NCBI GenBank assembly: GCA_029959085.1 | Contig: JARWIR010000005.1 | Span: forward strand, 9,054,501 to 9,118,500 | Direction: 5' to 3' | DNA from: Nemophila menziesii | Lineage: Eukaryota > Streptophyta > Magnoliopsida > Boraginales > Hydrophyllaceae | Length of the DNA stretch: 64,000 nucleotides | In this document: positions 22,425-33,495 of the stretch, one piece after another | Layout of the letters: each line of letters opens with the position of its first letter | Position numbering within the stretch: position 1 is the stretch's first letter | Notes under the pieces: generated by a model | Told to the model about the DNA's origin: nothing | The model's input: the letters and a program-made list of their open reading frames with translations, nothing else | Database searches by the model: none | Made by a program: the position numbers and the translations under genes

Positions 22425-22800
22425 TTTAATGTTTTATTTCAGAACATTTGTATTCAATCTAACTGATGATATTTTATTATAGAATGTGTAAGTACTTTAA
22501 GGATGTTATTCATAATTAACAATATTACTCCCAATGCTGTAAAATTGATTAATAACTTCTTTTTTAGTTCATGTGGCTCTAATGCTCTTAATTTTGTTCA
22601 GTAATTAATAGCAGAATATTTGGACGGTTTTCAGCTTTACAAGCAGATATAACACCTATATATTCCTAACGAACTAAGATGCATACTGAAATAAACCTAT
22701 AAGCCTATCTGATTAACATGAAATCGAGATCATGGTAAAAACAAGGGATGCGATTTCTAAGATAACTGGTAGAGTATTTGCTATTGCTTATTAAAGTCAT
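22425..22800 (+). repeat. 3' flank of relic E, duplicated unit
   Basis: Matches 20000-20290 (GCTTTACAAGCAGATATAACACC, ACAAGGGATGCGATTTC), then diverges before the next relic. Confidence 0.7.
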
Positions 22801-22889
22801 GACTACGATTTTATCCAAACCCAAACAAAAAAATAAAATAATTAATGTCACCTTGTTCACAGGAAAATGAGAACCGAATTTAAATTTTT

Positions 22890-23612
22890 CTACTCACCAA
22901 AGCTTTCGACATGAGAATAGCAGTCATAGGTTTCCGTATTAAGCTCTTGTAATTCTCCAGTATTAACATTGTAAACTATGATTCTTTTTGGTGAACCTAA
23001 CACCAATAGCTTTCTACTTTGCAACCAGCCATAAGGAGAAATGCATTTAACATCGCAAGAGCTAAACAATTTACTAATAACGCACATCTGACCCGTTAAA
23101 TTAATACCCATCAGTTGTTCCCATTGTTCATGGCCAGTTTCTGGATCTTTCATCAGCTAAAACTCAAATGAATATTCATCTACACACCTATACAAGCAAA
23201 GAGAACTCCCCATTGTAATAATACCACAATACTTATTAGTATAATGGATATACGTATATTTATTATGAAATAGAGGAAGAGGAATCTGCTCCCTGAAAGT
23301 TTCAGTATCCATGTCAAAACAAAGGATAAATTGAAATTCATTAGTCTCTACCCAGTACATGAAACCTCTAAGAGAAACAAGGAAAAAGGAGAGTGATAAA
23401 AAAGGATGTTATGAGCTGAAGATGTTAACCGATTCATATCAATCTTTCTCCATCCCTTATCGACACCTACAATCAATATTAGTTTTTTGAATTCTGTGCA
23501 ATACTTTGTATACCTTAGAGTAGCAGCATATCCAAGATAATATCAACATCATCGGGAATATGAGGGAGGGGCAAGTGCTGTTTCCTAACAAGATTGCAAC
23601 ATAACACAAATC
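22890..23612 (-). pseudogene. F-box relic F, FBA domain only
   Basis: Minus strand from 23612: CYVA start, then LPLPHIPDDV, VGVDKGWRKIDMN, FMYWVETNEFQFILCFDMD, SLCLYRCVDEYSFEF, a TAG where tryptophan is expected (about 23155), LMKDPETGHEQWEQL, CISPYGWLQSRKLLVLGSP and CYSHVESFGE. Several small indels break the first third. The F-box end is cut off at about 23612, exactly where LINE-D begins. It faces relic E tail-to-tail, repeating the C/D arrangement. Confidence 0.8.
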
Positions 23613-23926
23613 ATATTATCATTGAAAAAATAAAAGTCAGATGAGAGTCAATGGTGCTCTCACCTCTCTCTAGGTTTCCCTTAGTTTTCTTCTCTCTCTA
23701 GGTTTCGCTTTTATATTTCCGACAGCTTTCTCCACTACTCTTCTCCTCCGCTTCTTCTTTTCCTATTGTCTCACTCATTGCGCATCCTCGCGGAGCGTTG
23801 GTGAGTGGTGGCTTTCTTTTTTCTTTTTTTCTGCCATTCTTTTCTCATCTCCTCAATCTTTTCCGACCTAAACAATAACCCAAACACCTTTCCCTCATAT
23901 CAATTTACCTCACGAAATTGATAAAA

Positions 23927-25138
23927 ATGGCCCCAAGAGAGCACCAAGGGAAAAACAAATAGATATTGACGAGTATATAGCCACACCGAAGGTAAATCAA
24001 ACCCATAACACAAGCTCTGGGCACAAATCAGTGGGAGATAAACACAAAAGTAATAGTTTGAATATAGGGTTACATTCAAGTCCTGTTTTACATAGTAATA
24101 AATCAAATCTAGCTGTTCTCAACAACAGATCTGTGAGTAACAAACAAATTGCTCAATCAAATGAAACTAGATCTACTATTGGTATAGTTGATGTTGCAGT
24201 TAAGGAGGAATTTCCAACTTTACAAAGTACAAAATCAAAGGATGTGATACTCCCTAGCTCAAATTTGGGTAAAAGCCCTTCATCACTGCCAGGAGAGACT
24301 CAAACTCCGGTGACGGCACTAGGTGAGTCTCCATGGAAGGTCTGGTCTACTTTCTTTGATGGGAAAATCGGAGAGGAAGTCAAATTGTACTATGTTATAC
24401 CTGCAATAAAAAATGGTAGAATAACTGTCACACCTTCACAAAACATAAAAGATGAAGGATGTGAAGCTTGGCAGAGCTGTATTATGGGGAAATTCTTGGA
24501 TAAACCTCCTCCTTTGTACATGGTAAAATACAGGGTTGACACATTATAGAAACAGTTTGGTAAAGTACAAGTTAGTACCTCTAAACAAGGGCTCTTTTGC
24601 TTAAGATGGAGTCTGAATCTGCTTGTTTCAAAGTATTAGGTGAGCTATGGCATGTAAATAACTAACCCCTCATTCTGAGGAAATGGAAGCTCAATACTCA
24701 TTTTGAGAAGTTCAAAATTGACAAGGTCCCAATATGGGTAAAATTAAGAAAAGTCCAAGGTGAATTATGGACACAAAGGGAACTGGATGTAGTAGCCAGT
24801 GCTTTAGTAGGCCCCTTCAAATGGATGAAGTTACAAAGAATCACACAAGGCTCAGTTATGCAAGGGGCTGTGTGGAAATGGATCTTAACAAAGAGTTGGT
24901 TGAGAGCTTTGATATAGATATGGGACAAAACCAAATAGAGGTTATTGAGGTTCAATATATATGGAAACCAGTTGTGTGTAATAAGTGTAAGATGTTGGGA
25001 CATGATGACACAACCTGCAGGAAAACAAAACAAATGTGGGTGGGAAAAGCTAATAATAGTAAGGACCAAGATAAGGAGAAAGAAATACCTGTAGGGGAGA
25101 AGAATATGCATAAGGGACAGGCTTGTTCTTACTCCTAA
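23927..25138 (+). pseudogene. LINE-D ORF1 (DUF4283-like, zinc knuckle)
   Basis: The first ATG (23927) runs into a stop after 11 codons; the frame then reopens (VGDKHKSNSLNIGLHSS). ESPWKVWSTFFDGKIG, a frameshifted middle with IWVKLRKVQGELW, and RLSYARGCVEMDLNKELV form a DUF4283-type RNA-binding module. A CX2CX4HX4C knuckle follows (CNKCKMLGHDDTTC, about 24977-25020). Known role of the family: nucleic-acid binding in the LINE particle. At least one stop and two shifts disable it. Confidence 0.8.
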
Positions 25139-25330
25139 GGTAATCAATGGGTTTAGGTAGCAGCTAGAGGAAGTAATGCCTCACCAACTCAGAAATCTGA
25201 GGGAAACTTAGCCTCAACCTCAAATAGCTTTGAAATATTACAAGATAGTGAAACTGTTGAGGAATTGGTACATGAACTGGTTAACACAATGGGGGTTGTG
25301 AAGGAAAAGCCACCAGATCCCAACACTCAA

Positions 25331-26560
25331 TGATAGTAACATGGAATGTGAGGGGTATGAATAAAAGGCACAAACAAGTTAATTGCCTAAGTTTTATTAC
25401 TAGTAATAAAATTTGTCTTTTTAGTTTTCTTGAAACAAAAATAAAGCAAGCTAAAGCTAGTAACATCTGGAACAATACATTTACTAACTGAAAGGTAACT
25501 CATAATTATAGTTGCCATACTTTGGGAAGAATATGGACCTTCTAGGACGAGAAAATTTTAAATGTTTGTTTAATGGATTGCACAAGCCAAGCAATATTAT
25601 GCAAGGTTGTGCATATACCAACTAACACAGAGTTTTTTTATGCCCCTATATATGCCTTGAACAAAACTAAACAAAGAGTTGAACGTTGGGATACTCTTAG
25701 GGACTGGGCCAAAATAGTTAACAATAAAGCTTGGACTATACAGGGAGATTTTAATGAAGTAATGAGCCTTGATGAAAGGCTTAATGGGACTATATTATCC
25801 AAGGGTGCACATGAAATGATTCAATGTGTAAAAGATATAGAGGTCACTGATTTACCCTATCATGGCCCCAAATTCACTTGGACAAACAAAGCAGTTGGAA
25901 CTGATATGAAAGCTAGTAGAATGGACATAACTCTGGTCAATGATGCTTGGCTCACAAGTTTTCCTAATACAGTACTCACTCTTCTCAGCCCATCCCTATC
26001 AGATCATTGTTGTCAGTATACAAAAGTGTTGGATAAACCCCCTAAAAGAAAATATCCTTTCAAGTTTTACAACATTTGGATGGAACACCCTGATTTTATA
26101 CCACATGTTACTGAGGTATGGAACTCGAACATTCAAGGTACTCATATGTATAAATTTACGCAAAAGTTTAAGATACTAAAGGGGAAATTGAGAAAGTTCA
26201 ATGATAAATTCTTTGAGAACACCAGAGAGAATATCACTCGGATTCAGAACAACCTCAAAAGTGTTCAGAATCAAAGATTACAAGGCAACAATGATGGAAA
26301 CTTACTTGATGAGGAGAATCAACTAGTGCAGAATTTATCTGAGGAGCTGCTAAAAGAGGAAGCTATTATAAAACAAAGGTCAAGAGATATGTGGGTTGAA
26401 CATGGGGACCTTAACACGGCCTATTTTCAAAAAGTGATGAGGGGTAGAAGAACCCAAAACACCATAAATTTTATCACAGATAGACAAGGTAATGTAACCT
26501 ATAATGGAGATACAATAGCTCATACCAGATGTCTCAAATATAAACTATATTTAAATTATT
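25331..26560 (+). pseudogene. LINE-D ORF2 endonuclease domain, truncated
   Basis: Starts MIVTWNVRGMNKRHKQ at about 25331, the standard EEP endonuclease opening. FLETKIK supplies the catalytic glutamate, IQGDFNEVMS the DFN motif, FTWTNK and LSDHC the last two motifs. Two stops lie between 25490 and 25560; from 25573 it is open for 329 codons. It continues into the linker before RT (DMWVEHGDLNTAYFQKVMRGRR) and ends at about 26561. RT and RNase H are absent. Confidence 0.85.
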
Positions 26561-26566
26561 AAATCT

Positions 26567-26580
26567 CCCCCCCCCCCCCC
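26567..26580 (+). repeat. Poly-C run at the LINE-D 3' break
   Basis: Fourteen consecutive C immediately after the truncated LINE. More C-rich stretches follow at 26740-26790. Confidence 0.9.
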
Positions 26581-27037
26581 AATTAAATAATAAATGATAG
26601 TTTTCTAGAAAAAAAATATAGATTTGTAAGTTACATAATGCTTGCATAAATCCTAAAGATAATAAATTGGTTAGACTTATAAAACAAAAAATTAAGGGGT
26701 TTTTAGTTATAACCGTCCCAATGCCTAACACAATACTTAACCCACCCACCCACTCCCATCCCCTCCCACCCCACCACCAAATATTCCATTAGATACCAAC
26801 TAAAAACAAAAGATCCCAAAACCCCCTCACTCTAACTTCTTATTACATTGAAAAAACCAAAACTAAAACAAACCCCTCATTATGGTTACGGATTCCTCTA
26901 TCCTCTCTCTCCCTCTTTCTTCTCTATACCGGAAGAAAACTGTTGCTTTCTTGCTGAAGAGAAACGACGCTCTCCTGCTGAATAATAACGTCGCTCTCAT
27001 GCTGAAGAAAACCGTCGCTCTCCAAATCTTGGTTATT

Positions 27038-27339
27038 GAAGAGATTTCTTTTTATTTTTTGTTTAGATGCGAATGTGAAGAGATTTCAATTAGTTTTGTT
27101 CCAATGGTGAGTATAAGGAGATTTCTTTTTGTTTTTTGTTCTATTGCAAGTGGTGAAGAGATTTCATTTACTTCTTTGTTCCGATGGTGAGTGTGAAGAG
27201 ATTTTATTTTGTTTTTTGTTCTGCTGCGAGGGGTGAAGAGATTTCATTTATTTTTTATTCTGTTGCGAGTGGTGAAGAGATTTCATTTTGTTTTTTTGTT
27301 CCAATGGTGAGTGTGAAGAGATCTCATTTTGTTTTTTAC
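27038..27339 (+). repeat. Minisatellite, about eight units of 39-41 bases
   Basis: Units begin GAAGAGATTTCATTT and end GTGAGTGT or GCGAGTGGT. Even- and odd-numbered units differ consistently (CCAATGGTGAGTGT against CTGTTGCGAGTGGT), suggesting a roughly 80-base higher-order unit. The plus-strand frames here are repeat-derived, not a gene. Confidence 0.85.
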
Positions 27340-27594
27340 AGCAACAAAAAATGATATATAGTTTTTAAATATTTACTTTTCCTTTTCTTTTTTTGTTATG
27401 TATTTTTTCAAATTTTAATGATTCATTGCTTTTCTGTTTTTGCTATTTCTTTTCTTATACTAATTTTTTTGGATTATTTTTGCAGAATTTGGCACTACTG
27501 CTAGAGATGGTATACTTTCAATCCACTAGTACGATTGGACATGTTCGGTACGTACCAATTAGATATGTTTGATACATATCAATGTACCAGTTGG

Positions 27595-28026
27595 CTATGT
27601 TGTAAATATCGGTTTTGGGCGCTAGACGGTCGACTGGGGCCTAGCACCTAGGCGGGATTACACGGGGCCTAGGCAGAATTATACGGTTTTGAATCCCGCT
27701 GTGTAATTTTGTATATTTAGTAATTATAGCAGTTTTAACTATTTAAGTCATAAAATTCATCTAACAACACTATAATAAATATAAATGAGTTATAATATCA
27801 ATTAAAGAATTCTCAAGAATAAGAAAAAGAACAAGAAGGCCTATGCAGCCATGTTTTGCCATTAATCGGTGCCTAGGCGGCCATTTTCTGCCATTAATCG
27901 GTGCCTATAAGGGCTAAGCGCCTATTCCGCAACGACTAAGGCGCTAGGAAAAAATTCCTAGTGTTTTAACTAGGCGTAAGAGACTAAGGGGGAGTTGACG
28001 CCTAGGCGGGGAGATCTACAACATAG
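27595..28026. mobile_element. TIR transposon with GCGCCTAGGCG-type subterminal repeats
   Basis: The left end CTATGTTGTAAAT and the right end ATCTACAACATAG are inverted copies (12 of 13). Flanks CCAGTTGG and CGCGTTGG agree at 6 of 8 positions, compatible with a decayed 8-base duplication. The interior is rich in CCTAGGCG and GGCGCTAG motifs in both directions, with a duplicated CCATTAATCGGTGCCTA segment at about 27862 and 27891. No transposase; 432 bases. A hAT-like MITE is the best guess. Confidence 0.6.
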
Positions 28027-29149
28027 CGCGTTGGTTGTTTTGTTCCAATGCGAGTATTACATGTTTCATTTTTTTGCAGAAAAAATTTGTTTGGCACATA
28101 CCAATTGGACCTTAACACGGTAGCTTATGTTGGGTTATCTAAATAATTACGTATATTAACCTTGGACATGGACAGAAACCATTTAAGTTTTCAAGATTTC
28201 TATTAGAGACCTATCATGCAATTATATAAAAAAGAACTATATCAATCGTAAAACTAATATGGGGTATAAAAAAATAATTGGTACGTACCAAAACATAAAT
28301 TACTTGGTACATACCAAACATAAGATATTGATACATACTAAACAATAAAAACTAAAATAAGAGTATAAGAATAAAATAACGAGGAAATTACTTTCTAAAG
28401 CCTCCAAATCACAAACTTTATATTATACATACCAACTAAAAAATAATCCTATTTACATCCACTTTTCCAATTATCTGGTTAGATATTTTACTATACTACC
28501 CCCGTTCGTAATGGGTACGGATCCACCAAGTTTTGTACAATGTTTTTATGCATTCTATTTTCTCTCGATGGGTACAGACCTGCAAAGTTTTCTACACTTT
28601 TTTCTTTACTTGGTTCTTGGATTTTATAAATTCATTAGTCTTAAAGCCCATAAGGCATAGACCCATATGGATTGTTTTTTAACAAGTCTTTTCTTAAAGC
28701 CCTAAAAAGCTAATCAAAGTTCTAATAGGGTTGCACCCTTATTGACCAAATCTTTACAACATTCCTACTGGGTCTGGCCCAACAAAAACAAAAAATCTTT
28801 TTGGGCTGGCCCCTCCATGACCAAACAAAAAATTCCAATGAGATTTGTAGGCTGGACAAATAAAAACAACATCAAAATTGGCCTGGCCCTGCAAGAACTA
28901 AATTCAACGAAAATATCTGCACCGAATCATCAAACCCAGAGCAACAATTGAAGAACAAAAATGGAGATACAACAAAAAATGTTCATATATAGGAATTGAA
29001 GAACAAAAAAGGTGTTTTGAATTTAGTAAAACAATGACAAAAAAAACCTATTTTCAGAATTCAAAATCGCCGATCTGGACACATTACGGGATGAGAGGCC
29101 TCAACGGATTGGACCCATCAAGAGAAGGGGCTTCAAAGGTCTGGACCCA
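28027..29149. other. Spacer with TGGTACGTACCAA-like strings
   Basis: No gene supported. Repeated near-palindromic motifs of the kind GGTACGTACCAA and GGTACATACCAA occur around 27550-27590 and 28280-28330. Confidence 0.35.
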
Positions 29150-29960
29150 TGGTGGTATTGCCGGTGGTGGGGAAGAGGTTATTTTCGGTGGTGATGGTGG
29201 TGAGCAGTGGTGAAGAGGTGAACGATGGGTTTGGCTTTCGATGGTGGTGAATCGATGCTTTTCAGTGTTGATGGTGGTGAAGAGACGTGTTTTCGGTGTT
29301 GATAGTGGTGAGCAATGGTGGGATTGTGGGTGTTCTTTGGCTTATTGGTGGTGGTGGTGGGTTATCCACTGTGGCCATTGGGTTTCGGTGTTAATGGTGG
29401 TGAATCTATGGGTCTCAATGGGCTGTGGCTGCTGGTGGATGGTTGATGGTGGAGCAGTGGTTCAATTGATGGGGTGAAGTTGGTGGAGTTGTGGATGCCG
29501 ACAGCAGATGGGGAATTGGAGGTGGTGATGTCGATTCCATCAGCAGCTATTGGTGTGGAGGTGAGTGATGATGCTGCTGCTGATGTTGGTAGGGATGGGA
29601 GGTGTTGGATCTGATGCTGATGCTGGTGGGGATGGGAGGTGGTGGTGGGTTGGTGGTGGTTTGATCAGAGAGGGTAGAGGAGATGCTGGTGGGGATGGAA
29701 GGGGATGTGGTGGGGTTCTACTGCTGCTGAAGATGAAGGTGGAGCAGTGGATTTGGGTGTTGATGATGGTGGAGAGGTTGATGCCGAGAGGGAAGGTGAG
29801 GTGGTGGTGGGTTTGATGATGATGGTGGTGGAGATGGGAGGTGGTGGTGGGTTGGTGTCGGTTTGGTCAGAGAGTGTAGAAGGTGGTGGGTTGGTGGTGG
29901 GTGATGCAGTCACAGAGAACGGGAGGGAGGTCGGGTATATGCTGAGGGAGAAGAAAGGGG
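29150..29960. repeat. G-rich GGT/GAT low-complexity tract
   Basis: The plus strand is dominated by GGTGGTGATGGTGG-type runs for about 800 bases. Open frames appear on both strands (glycine/valine-rich on plus, proline/serine/threonine-rich on minus) because the triplet pattern avoids stops. I do not call them genes. G-quadruplex formation on the plus strand is plausible. Confidence 0.75.
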
Positions 29961-30386
29961 ATGGGGGTGGGGTTTATATATTGGTCATTAGAGGAGTTGT
30001 TTGGACATTTTGCCTCTATTAGTTGGCTTCTAACTCCTACTTGGAGTGCTCGATGTATCTTATAAACCTAGGAGGTGAGTCGGCCTTATAAAGTTAATGA
30101 CCCTAATAATACAAACCAAGAAAACAAAATTAGGTCTTTTATAGAATTTTTTTAGTTAGACCCTAGAATAACCTTTTTTATTTTAGGCCCTTTATTTATA
30201 TATTCCTCTAAAATTAATTGGGCCTTTAAAAATTTATTTTTGGCCATTTAATATATTAAAAATATATATATACCTTTTATCTTTCCCTTTGGCATATTTT
30301 ACCTCTACCATATGCGGCCGTTACCTCCACCTTCCTCTTCATAATTTTTTTATTTGGAGAGTCTTTATTAATTAAAACTAGTCAAT

Positions 30387-31850
30387 ATGGCCTCCGAGAA
30401 AAAGAGAAAGATGGATATATCAGAGGTCTCATTTTTTTCATTCAACCTTTCTCTAAAAAAAAAATAATATATTTATTATTGTTTGAATTTTACTTAATGA
30501 TTCAATAAAAATTTGATTTACTTCGGTGTTAGTTACTTTATACTTTGTTAATAAGCACAACTTTGACCATTTTTATTTAATACACGGTCAGTCTGTCACT
30601 GTAGATTTATCTGATTTTTTGTTTATTTTCTGTAAAAACAGATGATTATAGACGACTGTGGAAGTAGCCGTAGTAGGAGTAGCATGAAAAGCTTAAGGTT
30701 TCTTCCTGAGGATCTCCTAATGATGATTTTCCTTTGCCTTCCTGCAGATATAATTTACGATATATTGAGATTTGTTTGTAGACAATGGTATAACATAATT
30801 CAGTCCCCTGATTTTATTTCTTTGCACCTTCAAAAATCAACCATTGGTCTCTTTATTAACCGCATAATTAGCCGCACCAGTAGTATGGGTTATATTCTTA
30901 AACCAATATCAAACCATGGCTGTGGTGTTGAGGTGAAGGAGCTAAATTTTAAGCATGCTTTAAATATTCGATCAAGTTGTAATGGCTTAGTTTTTGTACT
31001 TGGTCCTCGATATCGCAAAACTAGGTGCCCCTGTTATGTTGCAAATCTTGTTACGAAACAGTATTTGCCCTTACCTATGATTCCGGACATTCAGGGATGC
31101 AAGTTTTATCTTGCATATGCTGCTGCTTCTAGAGTATACAAAGTTCTCTGCTCAGGAAAAAGACAATTAATATTAACGGTAGGTGTTGATAGGGGGTGGA
31201 GAGAGGTTAATAATATCAGTCATTTAACATCTGCTGACCAGTTATCTTCAATTCTTACATGGTCCTCAATTTCTATACGAGGTTACTTGTATTGGGTACA
31301 GTCTAATATAGTCCCCCAATCTCTCCTTCGTTTTGACATTGAAACTGAAACTTTTATGAAGCAGCTTCCGCTTCCTATTCTATTCCATAGTAAATATTAT
31401 ATGGATGGTCAAGTTTTTGCATTGGGGAGTTCTCTTTGCTTGTCTAATCGTGTAGATGATTATTCATTTAAGATTTGGTTGCTGAAAGATCCTGAAAATG
31501 AAGTTGGACAATGGGAAACACTGCCTGATATTAAATTACCTGTTAGTGTATCGTTTGATACTCCCTACGTAGCTTCTGAATTTGTTAAACTGTGTCATCC
31601 TCGTGGCTGGTTGAGAAGCGGGGAATTATTGGTCTTAATGGCACCAGGCTCAGTCTTAGTTTACAATGTTAAAACCGGAGAATTCAATAAACCTAAACAA
31701 CTTTATGAGCATTCCTGGATCGAATATGCTCATGTCGAGAGCTTGGTTCCCATAAACAATCTGTCTTTAATGACAAATGGACATCCAAATAAGATTAGAA
31801 TATCTAGATCAAAAATTTACTCAAAAGATAACATGAGAGCTGAATTTTAA
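30387..31850 (+). CDS. F-box protein G with FBA domain, two coding exons, intact
   Basis: Predicted SCF substrate receptor of 415 residues. Mini-exon 30387-30425 encodes MASEKKRKMDISE (donor GAG|GTCTCA) and contains a KKRK cluster that could act as a nuclear localisation signal. The intron is 30426-30641 (216 bases). The main exon 30642-31850 (402 codons) starts MIIDDCGSSRSRSS. F-box about 18-62 (FLPEDLLMMIFLCLPADIIY, RQWYNIIQSPDF), FBA about 108-375 (IRSSCNGLVFVLGPRYRKT, LTVGVDRGWREVN, FDIETETFMKQLPLP, CHPRGWLRSGELLVL, YAHVESLVPINN). The frame is uninterrupted. A 3' UTR intron (31898-32055) begins 47 bases after the stop. The upstream block GCGGCCGTTACCTCC is shared with H, I and J. H is the nearest relative by position and flank. 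Confidence 0.9.
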
Positions 31851-31897
31851 GTGCTGAAACTCGGTTTTTGTAATCAGGACTTCTGGTTAACTATAAG

Positions 31898-32055
31898 GTT
31901 AGTGTTTAAAAAGTTATACTGTTTAATTTCCTTTTTCTCCATAAAAATCTTTTTCCATAAATGTTGCTCACATTTTTTGAAAAGAATTCCATAGAAATAA
32001 ATGTTATCATAAAAATACACCCTTACTGTTTTGTTTGATGTTTAAAGTTATGCAG
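31898..32055 (+). other. 3' UTR intron of F-box G
   Basis: Donor AAG|GTTAGTG and acceptor TATGCAG|GATAGAGGC are aligned with the same sites behind I and J. It contains the shared TACTGTTTTGTTTGATG segment near its 3' end. Confidence 0.6.
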
Positions 32056-32520
32056 GATAGAGGCTAAGTCAATATCGAAGATGCATGTTTGCCGACAAGC
32101 ACCTCTTGCTCGACGATTAAGTATAATAGTAGATCAGTGTTGGACGGGATATACATACGCAGCTCTCTACTATACTATGGAAAATTGTTTTGGGTTTTGC
32201 ATTTTCTGTTTTGTTAATTCTCTGGTACTTGTAGACCTTGGATGCAATAGTTTGCAACTTGTATAAATTATTTTGTTTTCTGCTTTTTATACATTGAGAT
32301 GTGGTAGTAGTCAGCTCACTTTGTTAAAGTTGACCTTGGTTCAATGGGTGGCCGATGGTTCTAAAGAAACCCCGGCCAACAAGATTATTAAAGTGGAGGT
32401 TGTGTGAATTCTGCAAGGGTGCAAATTGGGATATGGAATATTCATTACCGCATGTTCATGTGTAGGAAGAAATGCTTTTGTAAATGGAAAATGCCCTCAT
32501 GAATACCTACCGTTATCGAA
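32056..32520 (+). other. 3' flank of F-box G shared with F-box H
   Basis: Includes the presumed last non-coding exon, the CCTTGGATGCAATAGTTTGCAAC stretch (similar at 37458) and GTGGAGGTTGTGTGAATTC (about 32394), which recurs at about 38002. This shows that G and H were duplicated with at least 1 kb of 3' flank. No coding frame is supported. Confidence 0.6.
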
Positions 32521-32521
32521 T

Positions 32522-32790
32522 TTTGACAACTAAGTACTCAAGTTTTCAAAAATGATAAATAAATATCTAAATTTATATTTTTTGTTTTTCGTTAGTAACC
32601 ATAGTTAGTTTCGACGTTAAGTGCCACGTGGCATCTATGTAACGCTTGAGTGGAAGCACCAAGTAGGCGCCACATGACACTTAACTTCAAAAGTAATGAA
32701 ATACAAAAAAAATTGTAAACTTAGAGTACTTATTTGTCATTTTTGACAACTTGGAGACTTATTTATCAATTTTTTTGAAATAATAGGTAT
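32522..32790. mobile_element. Foldback (inverted-repeat) element
   Basis: The left arm (TTGACAACTAAGTACTCAAG onward) and the right arm (TTGACAACTTGGAGACTTA end) are imperfect inverted copies over more than 100 bases. They meet at a centre with GTGCCACGTGGC on one side and GCGCCACATGACAC on the other. No coding. Flanking duplication is not clear. Confidence 0.6.
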
Positions 32791-32796
32791 CCAAGA

Positions 32797-32971
32797 GGCA
32801 GGGACAGAACCACAGTTTTAACTTTAGGGGACCAATACAAAATTTTGATAAATCTGCAGAGCCAAAAGGTTATTAAAATTTATTTTTATATTCTTACAAG
32901 GGTAAAAAGTTACTTTTTAAAAAAATTGGGGGGCCTGGCCCCAGTTCTTATAGGGTAGATCTGTCCTTGCC
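32797..32971. mobile_element. Small TIR element with GGGGGGCCTGGCCCC
   Basis: Ends GGCAGGGACAG and CTGTCCTTGCC are inverted copies (10 of 11). The interior has GGGGGGCCTGGCCCC near the right end, a pattern common in plant MITEs. 175 bases. No convincing target duplication. Confidence 0.5.
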
Positions 32972-33159
32972 AAGGCGTGTTTTCCCTTTAATAAATCGAT
33001 TATAGGACAGAAGGCCTTGGGATGGACTTTGCGACTCATTCATTAAAGACTTGTGTAGTCAAGGTCATGTTTATTGGGGAAAATACCCCGTAAATACCAT
33101 TAGGTGTCTAAAATTTTAAAAATAACAATTCAGTATTTAAGGTTTCAATTCTATTAGTA

Positions 33160-33280
33160 CTCCTCGTCAGTTTCTCCGTAAGTGTCACGCAGTGCCTACG
33201 TGGCGCTTGTGTGGCGGAAATTCCACTTGCATCTGCCATACAAGAGCCACGTAGACGCCACGTGGCATTTAACGAATAAA
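33160..33280. repeat. Hairpin with multiple CACGTGG/ACGTGGC motifs
   Basis: AGTGTCACGCAGTGCCTACG and its inverted partner ending GACGCCACGTGGCATTT enclose a short loop around GGAAATTCCACTTGC. It is related in its core to the element at 32522-32790. G-box cores (ACGTGG, CACGTGG) occur several times; a regulatory role is not shown. Confidence 0.6.
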
Positions 33281-33495
33281 CAAACCGTGGGTACTAACTG
33301 TTTAAAACATGGAATTTCGTGTTTGCGAAAAAAAAATTCAAAAAATTTAAAAAAAGTCAAAAAAATCATAGACGTAAATATTAATTTGCTTTATCCAAAA
33401 ATGCAAATTTTTTAATTTTCTAATTTTTTTTTGAATTAGTTATGACGATTTTAAAAGAAATTCACGGACGCGCGCGTGTGATGAAATTAATAGTA

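Larger units (their letters stand above)
23613..26560 (+). mobile_element. L1-type LINE, 5' part only (LINE-D): 5' UTR, ORF1, endonuclease
   Basis: A pyrimidine-rich leader (23640-23920) with repeated CTCTCTCTAGGTTT is followed by an ORF1 region and the N-terminal half of ORF2. It breaks off after the endonuclease, near TIAHTRCLKYKLYLNY at 26561, without reverse transcriptase. Losing the 3' half is the opposite of the usual 5' truncation, so a later deletion or rearrangement probably removed it. The 5' junction at 23612 interrupts F-box relic F. Confidence 0.82.

Noticed and set aside
26882..27190. 102-codon frame from an ATG
   Set aside because: Its second half is the minisatellite and the first half is itself repetitive (repeated LLKKTVAL-like strings); no domain.
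27038..27339. CRISPR-like array
   Set aside because: Units are contiguous with no unique spacers, and the DNA is eukaryotic; it is a minisatellite.
29565..30022. Glycine/valine-rich and proline-rich frames on both strands
   Set aside because: They arise from GGT/GAT triplet runs, overlap each other on opposite strands and have no domain.
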